Positions 47,403-57,197 of a stretch of DNA of 64,000 nucleotides are shown piece by piece; the stretch's first letter is position 1; every line of letters starts with the position of its first letter. Position numbers and translations under genes: made by a program. Source of the DNA: Leptodontidium sp. MPI-SDFR-AT-0119 (lineage: Eukaryota; Ascomycota; Leotiomycetes; Helotiales; Leptodontidiaceae); NCBI GenBank assembly GCA_020726505.1, contig JAHLEZ010000014.1, positions 868,001 to 932,000 of the forward strand. Direction: 5' to 3'. The notes under the pieces are model-generated. The model was not told where the DNA came from. It saw only the letters and a list, made by a program, of their open reading frames with translations, and did not search any database.

Positions 47403-47875
47403 ATGAATAACAACCAAATTCGAGTTATTATTAAGGCGCACTTGAGAGATATTCCAGCAGAGACAGAGCAGCGTGTCCATTGTCTCGGGAGCGACTTCTG
47501 TGAACAGATACTTGGTCGGCCGATTAATATCCGAGTACAACGAGGAGGCTATGATGCTATGCATTTCTTACCAGGATTTGATTCTGCAATACAAAGCGAC
47601 CAGAATATATCTAGATATTTCATATATGATTTCAATGTTACCGGCAGGTTGGATAAAGAAGAACTCCTTGAAATTGAGCATAAGTTTTACCTTGCTACAA
47701 GAATTGGGGATGCCTGGTAAGCAAAAAAATAATGAGCCAGTGTTAGGTATTAATTTAAAATAGGATATTTACTCCAAGAAAAGATTGGATTGATTCCGCA
47801 AAAAGCTACGCATCTCGTTATGTTTGGGGAGGAGCGGGCGAGCAAAAGATTTTAAGCTCGATGGAGCCACAGTAA
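47403..47875 (+). CDS. Hypothetical protein, 2 exons, about 141 aa, in an AT-rich island
   Basis: Exons are 47403-47716 and 47764-47875; the intron (47 nt, GTAAGC..ATAG) splits a Trp codon, and frame is kept to a TAA stop at 47873. The ATG at 47403 is the first after the TATAA and minisatellite leader. The product begins MNNNQIRVIIKAHLRDIPAE, contains SDFCEQILGRPINIRVQRGG and SRYFIYDFNVTGRLDKEEL, and after the intron IFTPRKDWIDSAKSYASRY. It is a mixed alpha/beta-looking soluble protein without signal peptide, TM segment or known motif. It lies between a RIP-decayed block and a decayed gene, yet has no in-frame stop, so it is either young, recently acquired or under selection. I do not recognise it. 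Confidence 0.55.
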
Positions 47876-48069
47876 TATTTATAGCGTCGAGAGGTGTTTC
47901 CGAAAGATTGCAAATGTTAGGCGTTACCATTTTATTATACTTAAACCTTCAAATACTACACCCTTTCTATACCGATCGTACTCCTAAACATCCTCCTATC
48001 CACACAAGCAAACAGCTAACAACTCCCTAGTCTATACTATAATATAAACTCCTCCTACGATTCCAAAGC

Positions 48070-48674
48070 TCATAGTGTTACTGGTGAAGTATCTCCTCTA
48101 CATTCAGAGCAGTTCTTGCTAGAACCATCGTCTTGCCAATCGTGAACTTCAATCCGATTAGCACAAGCTGCTCCGATTTCGCTATCGATTGCCTATCGAC
48201 ATCTCACAATGTATGAGAGTCTTATCCGACTCTCCACTCTCTGCTCATAGTCATCGTATTCTGCGACAGCGTCCTCGCACATCTATAATAAAATTTTAAA
48301 ACAACGTATACCAGGGAATAAAGGCATTTACCTTAGTTCAACGGCAATATAATTAGAAAGGGCTTTTATCGTTTCTGCCATACTAAACCTCACTGCAAAG
48401 CCTTTAAAGACACGAAGAATCGCTACGACACGCCCTAAGAATTTAGCGTCGGCAGTAAGGGGTAGTATCGAAGGGCCGTTAACGATGCTTCCTAGAGGTG
48501 TAGTTTGTTTACAAATTCTAGCAGCGCTATAAGCGTTGCAATAAGGAAGTCTGGAGTAGATTGATGTATTTTGATAGTTAAAGGGAGTAGCGGAACTAAA
48601 CAACCAGTGTTATTGCGTTGGGGAAACGTAGTTCCGGCCGGCATAAATTGACCGAGACGCAGTTCGACATGCAA
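48070..48674 (-). pseudogene. Decayed gene with frame breaks and an in-frame TAG
   Basis: Read on the minus strand, protein-like segments follow one another in changing frames. 48492-48674 gives LPLTIKIHQSTPDFLIATLI. 48328-48603 gives TADAKFLGRVVAILRVFKGF and ends at a possible donor (AG/GTAAAT). After an AT-rich gap, 48070-48282 gives EDAVAEYDDYEQRVESRIRL, a TAG at 48193-48195, then AIDSEIGAACANRIEVHDWQ and a Cys-containing end. The TAG fits CAG to TAG by RIP. The family is not recognised. A functional multi-exon gene with a structure I misread is possible but less likely. Confidence 0.4.
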
Positions 48675-50496
48675 ATAAGAGATTACCAGTGTTCAATTCG
48701 GCGGATTAGCACCCTCGGCTGGGATGGCAGCACCTTGTAATATCGCAGCTTATGGGTGTTCCCCCGTTCAACTCGGGAGATGGGAAGGGGTGCAAGCTGC
48801 ATAGTTTACATATTCCTTCGTGAGGTTAGTGTGGTAGGGGAACGGCAGAGGCATGGAGGGGAAGGTATGGCACAGGTCGGCGAGACTCATGTCTTGTGAT
48901 TGGCAAGCAAGTTGCAAGATTAGGAGGGAGCAGCGACTTGTATTCCTGGTACCCTGGAGATTTGAACTATTTTCTGTCTTCTCAGTTCGATCATCGATGT
49001 CATGTTCCTGGTCACAAACATCAAAGCGCAGGCTCAAGGAAAGCCAATCCTAGATCCAGCCGATCTGCTGCAGAACGGACCTCTCCATAAGTTCTGTTCC
49101 AACCATCGCGATGTAAAATGTTCTTCCTCATACCCAACATTGTGTTCTGAACTTGGAGATCTGTGCTGTGAATTCTTGTTTAGTGAGTCATGAAATCAGA
49201 CGAACATGATCCTAAGAATGGATCTTAGATGAAGTTTGACCACCACATCTCGAGCGCCCCAGCTGACAAAGACTATGACCGAGTCATGTCAAACCTTATC
49301 TGCTCTGTCGCAGTCATCGCATACTTCGGACAAATATGCATATCTTGGTGGCTGCAGATGATCCTTGGCACTCTTCCTACATGCATGTCCTGAATGCGGG
49401 GGGCCGGGGCACGTTTGTTTGAACTCTAAACGAGCAGAAATGAATTTAGTAATTCGAAGATTTCTATTCCCTAACTCCGTTCTAGGATAGGGATGTTTGT
49501 GATCAGAGATCTGCAAGGTTGAGAAACATTTGACTGAGCAAAGTCCACTTCAGAACATGCGAACATCGCAGAAAATGACTTGGCGAAGAAGATGTAAACG
49601 TCACCCAGTGCTCATCTGGGGCGACTGCCTCCGAGGGTTCTACCTATGGATCGTCGTTTCCATACCCCGTTACTGTATCCTCGTAGCTTCTTGGCTTGTC
49701 TCTACTTCAACCCACTTTGCGGACATATACATCTTCATTTCTTCTCCACAGGTTTAAATTGGCAGTTATGAACTAGTAAAGAGATCTCAGAAAGCAAAAT
49801 TCCGATTCTCGACTACTTGTTTTCTACTCGAGACTTTGTGGCGTTGTAAATAAACGCTTCACTTTCTTAAGCTTCCGTCCGATTCATTCTTGTTCGCCTT
49901 GTCCTACTTAATTACCATTCTTAAACCTGTCTATCAAGTGCTGTATCAACGATTAACTTCATTAGCCGATCGCCCTGACAGCGGTAGGGCTTTGATCGTC
50001 ATAAGTCCTTTGATGTTTATTGGTCCTCGTTTAACATCGGTCTCGCTTCCTCTTTCGTACTCGTAGAATCTCGCACTCGTGGGACTAAAGCCCCCGTTTC
50101 ACCACCTAGTGCTATGCATCGTTTCAAGATGCTAGAGATATGTGAGATAAGAGGGGGCAGCAGGTAATCACCTCTCTCATCATTGGCTGCAAGGGTAACA
50201 CTGGCTACCGGATCGGTAGTTGTGCAACCCGCGAAATGAAATATTCCGGAGACTAAATATGGAGCCTAATGATGTTGTGCAGGTACTCCTTGCGAAGAGA
50301 AGGGATCCGCGATTGACTGCTGCAACGCTCCTTCGTCCTAGACCCAAGATCGAATCAATCCACAAGTTCATGGACAAATAGCTCGGATGATGCTGTGGTA
50401 AGGTACGATTTGCGAAGCTATGCGATTATAGCAACATAGAAAATAGTACGCAGTGGATCGCAGCGAATAAATGGGGCTTAGAGCAGAGCGACCAGA
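48675..50496. other. Gene-free stretch before the peroxidase gene
   Basis: Only short overlapping frames on both strands, none with motif support. Base composition is back to normal from about 48700. The final 130 bp are the promoter of the gene starting at 50626. Confidence 0.5.
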
Positions 50497-50503
50497 TATA
50501 TAA
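50497..50503 (+). promoter_or_regulatory. TATA box of the heme-thiolate peroxidase gene
   Basis: TATATAA lies 129 nt before the ATG at 50626. The ATG at 50508 is too close to the TATA box to be in the transcript. Confidence 0.6.
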
Positions 50504-50625
50504 CAAGATGGATTCTTCCACCGTCTCTTCACTTCACCAACTCACTTTACAGAGTCAATTGACACTCTTTTCCCTATCAAAATCTCACTTATTTCCAACA
50601 TCACCGTTTCACCCCAATCGCAGAC

Positions 50626-51641
50626 ATGAAGCTCACTCTTCTTTCCACCGGCTTAGCCGTTACCATTGCTTCTGCTATGCCTCACTATGAGCGACAATAT
50701 CCTACTACCGAGCCAGTTGAAGGAGACTGGATTCCAGGTGGCCCTAATGATTGTAGGTCCTTTCAGACCCAGCTCTTGAAGGACATGACTGACCGACTTT
50801 ACAGTCCGAGGACCTTGCCCTATGATGAACACCCTCGCCAACCACGGATTCATTCCTCGAGATGGCAACAACCTCACACGGGATAACGTTGTTCACGGCT
50901 TGACCACGGCCCTCAACTTCGACCCCGTGGTCGCAAACATCATGTGGGAGCAGGCAATCTTCATCAACCCCGAGCCAAACGCCACATTCTTTACCCTCGA
51001 CCAACTCAACGTCCATAATGTTTTGGAACATGATGCCAGTCTAAGGTAATTTCCATACATCTGTCTTTTTTAAGACCATGCTAACATGAAATTACAGTCG
51101 ATCCGACGCCCTCTTCGGCAATAACCACGTCTTCAACCAGTCCGTATTTGACACCACAATAGCCTTCTGGACAAAAGAAACTCTAGATGCCAACCAGCTT
51201 GCCATGGGCAAGGTCTTCAGACAAGTTGTGTCTAAAGCCACGAACCCAGAGTACAAGTTCACCGCGAACGTCGAGAATTTCTCTCTTGGCGAACTGGCTG
51301 CTCCCATCTTGATCTTCGGCGACATCGCCTCTGGCACATGCAACCGTGCCATGATCATCTCTTTCTTCGGTAAGTCTTCTACAGGTCTGGCCTGCGAGTC
51401 ACGATGTAATTTAAAACTGACGATTCGCCCAACAGAGAACGAACGACTCCCAGTCGAATTAGGATTCGTCAAGCAAGCCTCTCCAATCATTTTGGATCAG
51501 GTCCTAGCTACATCGAAGCTGATTGCTGACGCTGCCAACCTCATCACACCAACTGATAACTCCACCGAGACTGCTCACAAGCGTCGCGCAATCAAGAATA
51601 CCATTCGCGATCTCCACATCGGGTCAGGTATGACATTGTAA
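50626..51641 (+). CDS. Secreted heme-thiolate peroxidase (chloroperoxidase / short unspecific peroxygenase type)
   Basis: Such enzymes use a Cys-ligated heme and H2O2 to halogenate, peroxidise or oxygenate organic substrates outside the cell. Four exons are 50626-50752, 50805-51045, 51098-51369 and 51436-51641 (GT..AG; the third intron, 66 nt, is open and in frame), giving 281 aa. The N-terminal MKLTLLSTGLAVTIASA is a signal peptide. FRGPCPMMNTLANHGFIPRDG holds the proximal Cys47 ligand in the PCP motif. EHD at 117-119 is the motif of short-type members, and ENERLPVELG (214-223) carries the conserved downstream Glu, probably Glu221. The length fits short peroxygenases (about 230-290 aa). Retention of the third intron would add 22 residues inside the conserved NERLP block, so splicing is required. 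No cluster partners lie beside it. Confidence 0.93.
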
Positions 51642-53093
51642 GCAGACCGAGAGTTCGAAAATGCCTCATTAGACATCGGTTCAGCTGTCAATCTGCCGCA
51701 GCCAAAAGATATTTGTTTCCAAGGGGTGTTTTCAGACACCCTTTGCTGCTAAGAGTTAGCCTTGAGGTTTGTAAATTGGGGAATGAAGAAGGGGGTCTTT
51801 GTATATATGTAAAATCTTTTTTTCCAATGATCAATGGATTACCGATTTCGTCTGCATGACTTACAATGTATTGATTCTGGAGATGAAACGAAAATGTGCC
51901 ATAGCATGCGAGCAAACGTTTCTAACTGGGTAGCGAGCTGGGTTGTTGGCAGTAAGCCTTTAGATGGCAGCAATCGTAGTCCGTTGCGAAATATTCATGA
52001 TTATCCTGCTAGGCAAACAATTATTTAATTTTGACAAAAATTCCACCCCGATTTCTCGAGAAAGCAGTAAATACAGATATCGCTGCAGCAAGAACTCGAT
52101 GGCATCAGGGGCTTGGCGACCTGCTTCTATCTGATTCTTCTGCTGGATGACGCCTTTCTGAGAAGCCTAGTGGTGTTTTATATTCTAATACCGACCCATG
52201 GCCATTAGACTTCCACGGGAAGAGATTTAAAGTGATTCGTACCAGCGTCAAGTAGGAGGATGAGAAGCAAGGGTTTAAATTGCCGACAATATTGAGAAAC
52301 GGGGTATGGGTGCAGAGAACAGTCAAGTATTATCAAAATGAGAATAGAATAGAGAGATGGCTAGTATATGCTAGGGATCCCCCCCCCCCCCCGAAGTAAC
52401 TAGATTTGCAAGGCAGGGCGATATCGCTGCTGAGAAATAAACAGGTTATGTATGGTTGTTGAGAGGGGGGGAATAATGGGACTTTGGAATAGGATATGGA
52501 ATAGTAAACCCCCAGAGGGCACGGAGAAGGGTAGGAAAAGAGGGGGGGCTCGCTTAATTCAGGGGCAGCATTGACAACAAACTTTACGGTGACAACACGA
52601 AAATCAAACGACGTTCTCAGTGCCGTTTTCTAAGGTAGAAGTATAATTTCATTCAAATACTAAGGCTCGATACTATAATATCGATGCTGAAAACCCTAAA
52701 TAGGCTGCAAGATCTATTTCCTGAGAACAATCCTCTCCTTGAAAAAGTGATTCGTCTCACCGTGGCCTAGTTCTACCAGGTTTCAGATCACCTTTCGCTG
52801 GTTGGATTTGTGGCGCAGAAATTTAACATATACACTGTGAGAGCATTCGAAGAAGAGGGAGGATAATGCAGTGTCGTTTTGGGGGTAATGTCGCCCGAAA
52901 TACAAACGTAACACGAATGGAGTCAAGCGGGTATAATGGATTTCTTAATTCTATGTACAAAGGTCTGCCCAGATGCACCCCACCGGATTACTTTTGGCCC
53001 CACCGAAATCTCCTCTATCCTCTACCTCTCCGAATTCTAAATGTCCCGCTATCCCAAACTTTTATCGACACTCTAGAGGACGAAAATCCTAAT
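51642..53093. other. Convergent intergenic stretch with a C14 run
   Basis: The 3' flanks of the peroxidase (+) and tannase (-) genes meet here. A C14 run lies at 52379-52392. No coding evidence; the + strand ORF 52866-53474 is mostly the antisense of the tannase 3' end. Confidence 0.55.
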
Positions 53094-55041
53094 CTAGTAA
53101 ACTGGGAGCTTGAAGGCATCAAAGGTATAGGTCCAACTGTCGATGGACGCTTGGTCATACTGACACTCCATGGAGTTATTACCAGACCAATAAGGTCTGA
53201 GTGGCCACGAGCAAAGATTCTGCGTCTCACCCGCGTAGCTGCCAGAAGCAACGGTGGCGTTGAGTGTAGTTGGCTCCACACCATTCTCAACCCAGTTTAT
53301 CATCGTAGCCATATTTACTTGGGGGTATGGACCAGGCTGGAGGGTGTTGGTCGAGCAATGGGCGGCTCCAGGAACGAGGAAGAGACAGTACCAGTCATTG
53401 AGAGCTTCGACACTCTCATTGTATCCCATGTTTGGGTTCATGGTTGTGCGCACGGAATCGTAGTAGTGGATTGATGATGCGGGTGGGACACTATCGTCGC
53501 TTTCTCCGTGGTAGTGGATGATCTTCCCGCCGGCAGATTTGAAAGTAGTCAGGTCTGGGACAGTGGTTTGGAGGGTGTCTGAGTATCGGATCATGGCAGT
53601 GTTCATCCACTCGATGAGGGTGTCGTAGGTGATGTTATCTAGAGAAGACAAGTTGTCAATATCGATTAGCTGGACAAACTTGGTGACGAATTCGCCTCCC
53701 GTGGACTTGATATCCAATTGGAAGGAACCCGTGGTCGAATCGTAGGTGGTACTGGCATCTTCGAAGGACGAAGCATATTGCCAAGGAAGGTATGCTTGCT
53801 TGCCCTCGGAGTTGAAGAGACCGGCCATAATTTGCTGAACAACGGCAACACCTTCGGCGGTGACAGTACCATTCTGTGCTGGTATGGTAGTAGACGTGGT
53901 CGAATTATCAGCCTGTCTCTTACGCTGGCCAAAAGCGAACCCAAGAGAGCTGCTGGTTGACGCTGCACAGTAGTAAGGCTCTCCAATAGTGGAGTTGAAA
54001 TTGAAGTTGAGCTTGCAAAGATCCGTGCGTGACACGACACCGTCGGTTCTCCCATCAAGACCATCACAAGCTGCAATGGTGAGATTTACAATCTTGTCCA
54101 TTTCACATGGAGGAGGGTAGTAACCCAGTGTTTTTTCCACGACATTTGAAGTCAAGTGGTTCTGTGCGACTAATGTCAGAAAGATGTCCTACTACTGAAA
54201 AGGATTTGCTGTCGCCGAGAGCATATTTGTGTAGATAGGACGCTGCTAGTGACAACTTACAATTTGTTGCTGGGCGTAACGGAAGGCTGGAGCTCCAACA
54301 ATGACACCATCGTACTCCTCACCCCAGCGCTGAACTTGACTCCAGCCTTCCCGTCCCCCATCAGAGCAGCCTTCATAGTAGGTGTAGATCTTGGCGCCAG
54401 CTGCAGCGCTGTACAATGCTTGGGTGAGTGCTTTTCCAACAGTGGTCATCTCTCCCAATGCTTTGTATCCAAACACTGTCAAAAGGATTAGAATGCGGCT
54501 CTACAAATGTGCCGGGGTCACTGGTGATTATCTAGGGTATGTTAGACTTACTGTGCATGTTGTCATAGATGAGCGAACCATTGCCGGCCAAAACATTGGC
54601 ATCATAGTCTCCATCATATCCTGCATCCGTGAAACCAGAGGCTGCACCGTATGCCAAACCTCCAGTCGAAGAACTACTCAATGCATACCCACCACCACCG
54701 CCAACATAGAAGCGATTTGTGAATGAGTCAGGGCTAGGAAAGGTATACGCAAGCGCAATGTTGTCGTTCTTGCCGGTGTGGGCATAGCTGACTGTGACAT
54801 TACAGTAATTGTATGTGTTTGTGTCGGCAGTAGAGCCGAAACCAGCACTGAGGCTACCATTGTAGATGGCGTTCGCAGTCACTGAGGATGGGATGAGGTC
54901 GATGCCATTCAGGGTTCCATTGGCAGGTAGCGCTGCTTGGATATTCGAAACGGTGCAGAGAGTAGCCAGGGTCGAGTTCGAAGCGGCATTAACCCCAGCA
55001 GCAAGAGCCGCAGCGGCAGTTGTGCGCAAATATTGACGCAT
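53094..55041 (-). CDS. Tannase / feruloyl esterase family, secreted
   Basis: The family hydrolyses ester bonds of tannins or feruloylated plant polymers outside the cell. Exons on the minus strand are 54552-55041, 54261-54475 and 53094-54161 (GT..AG), giving 590 aa. The start at 55041 gives a signal peptide (MRQYLRTTAAAALAAGVNAA), and a TATATAA lies 131 nt upstream. Catalytic features are Cys200-Ser201 in YEGCSDGGREGW, Asp457 in HGESDDSVPP, and His503-Cys504 in PGAAHC. These match the CS-D-HC arrangement of the family, in which the two Cys bond. FRYAQQQ/INHLTSNVVEKTLGYYPPP spans the second intron. A dibasic RKR at 315-317 lies in a Ser/Thr-rich insert, where related Aspergillus tannases are cut by kexin into two chains. 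Whether it prefers gallate or ferulate esters cannot be read from sequence. Confidence 0.93.
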
Positions 55042-57197
55042 TTTCTATTGAGCCTGAGAGGGGACAAAGAGTGCTGGGTAGATCACGCAAAATGAATGTG
55101 CTGAAACTGGAGAGTGACAATGAATGAAACGGCAGAGCCTGATGAAAGGATAATCTGCGTACTTGAAACCATTATATACAACTTACAGGAAGGCTTACAC
55201 TCATCGAATCTCTAGCCTCGGTCCCGAAATACTTGTCAGAAAAAGTTGAGTTGAGTAACTCATTCATACACACGAATACGTGCATCTGCCTTGATTGCAC
55301 TCGATTTTCAAAACTCGGTCCCGAGGAGTGTTCAGTTTATATGATTCAGGAGTCAGCCACATTACCTTGTCATCTTTTGTGGCGCAAGTACGTATGTTTC
55401 CCAGCTTGACCCAGCATGGCAAGTACTGTTACCCGGGAATTCCCCAGAAATCCACAGCCCCTATCCTAAGCGAATACTTAGTTTGTTTTGGAGTTGTCAA
55501 TTTGCTCAAAATAGAGTTCGGAAAATTGTTCATCCGCAGCCAAATGAGGCCCCAATGAACGCGTGTGCTCGAAACGAGTACCATGACGATTTCTGCACGC
55601 TTAGAAGCACTGGCAGCGGATCGACAGACGCAAAATTGTTTCGTTGAGCGGAGTTTTGCCAGAGTTGGGATGAACGTCCCCACAAGGAAGATCCTCACAA
55701 GAAGCAAAATCTTATCAGATTGACGTTTAATTCGCCACCGCGTCCCCGATAATCTTCCTAGTGGACTACTCAAGTGCTGGTATTAACTTGCAAGAAGGTT
55801 ACCCGATCCCTGGTTCGAACTAGACAGTCATTGTCGATGGAGAGCACCAAAGTGGTCCTACGTTCTGCGTCCACCACGTTCAAATGGAAGGACATGACTT
55901 GCCACGATTTTGAACACGTAATATGTCATTTTCCCATTCAACCAGCTCAATTGTTGTCCAAACAGACAAGAATCCCAATGGTTGATCAACAGATCCATCC
56001 GAGAGAGTAACCCTTCGTAACTAGTCCTCAAAAATTACATCCTCATGTCTGGCTTCCAAGTATTGCCCGACGGCGAACAATTTGAAATTAACAGGCCATA
56101 ACGGACCAGTCCTGGCTGACTCGGAGAATACGAAAGCTGATGCAGTTGTCAGCTCCCTGGGGCCCTTCAATCTCAGTCAAGCGTTTGCGGTCTCCTTCAC
56201 TGTGGTGTCTCAAGGGTCACCTTTGTCGATTCTTCATTGCATCCCTCATGGACTATCTGGACTTGGTGCCTGTCTCAAATAATACGCCAAGGTGGGGGAT
56301 ATTCTAGGGCTGATTGATGAGACCAGGAAGGCATTTGGCAGAGGAGGTATCTCTCCAACATTCGCAAGGCTGCATGTAGCAACATGTTTTGGGAGGTTTG
56401 AATTTGCAATCTCCGACAATTGATCGATCCAATTGATGGTCGGACAGAAAGGTCCCGAAAGAATAGTGGTCTGTTATGGGGTACGATATGCATGAAAGCA
56501 TATGGGTTTCAAAATCTGCTTCGAGTCAGCATCTTTCCTAATATGATCTGATCCCACTTCCAAACTAAGCGAACTCAACCAACAGACTATTTGTAGGCAG
56601 AGGAAGATCAAGAGTGTACTGTACCTACGGCCGAGTTGAAAGGTATCCTGGGGAAAGAATAATTTATCCACAGGCCCAAGTCAAACTCCGAAGATTTATT
56701 TCGTGATTCGGCCTGATTTCAGGGGTAAATTCCTCACCCGATCCATCGCCCGGACGAGGGCAAAAGAGTTCTCTGTTAGCAGACAAATATACTGAAGAAT
56801 CATGAAATGGGATCAAGAGACTTGACCTGGAAAATGTTTGATTTGTAGCCAGAGTGGTTATTGGATTTTGAGGTGAAGTTGAAGGTTTGATGCAGCTGCC
56901 CGTACCTGACGAGGTGAGACTCAACGTCATTGGTGGGCGGGTCCTTGAACATCTTCCCCGGAGCCAGCTGAGCTGATCGTTGATCGTGGTTCCAGACATT
57001 GAACACCAACATCCTCCTCATGCAATCAACTACGTGACCGTTCTATTCTCTTCCGACCTGCATACGGTGCACGACTTTCTTTACCGCTGTTTCATCGACA
57101 GATCGGGGCCCCCTTCGAATGATTTCTGCGATATAAGGAGCTATCTCACGCTCGTCGATAGCTGCTGACTCCTGATTATCCAACACCAACGAACACA
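55042..57197. other. Divergent intergenic region, tannase (-) and GH3 (+)
   Basis: It contains the tannase TATA box (TATATAA, minus strand, 55172-55178) and, near the other end, TATAAG at 57132-57137, 61 nt before the GH3 start. The middle has only short unsupported frames on both strands (for example 55429-55773 - and 56664-56999 -). Confidence 0.55.

Noticed and set aside
52866..53474. 202-codon plus-strand ORF
   Set aside because: Mostly antisense to the tannase 3' exon; no motif.
55812..55820. GGTTCGAAC, resembling a tRNA B box
   Set aside because: Flanks do not form a T-arm or cloverleaf.
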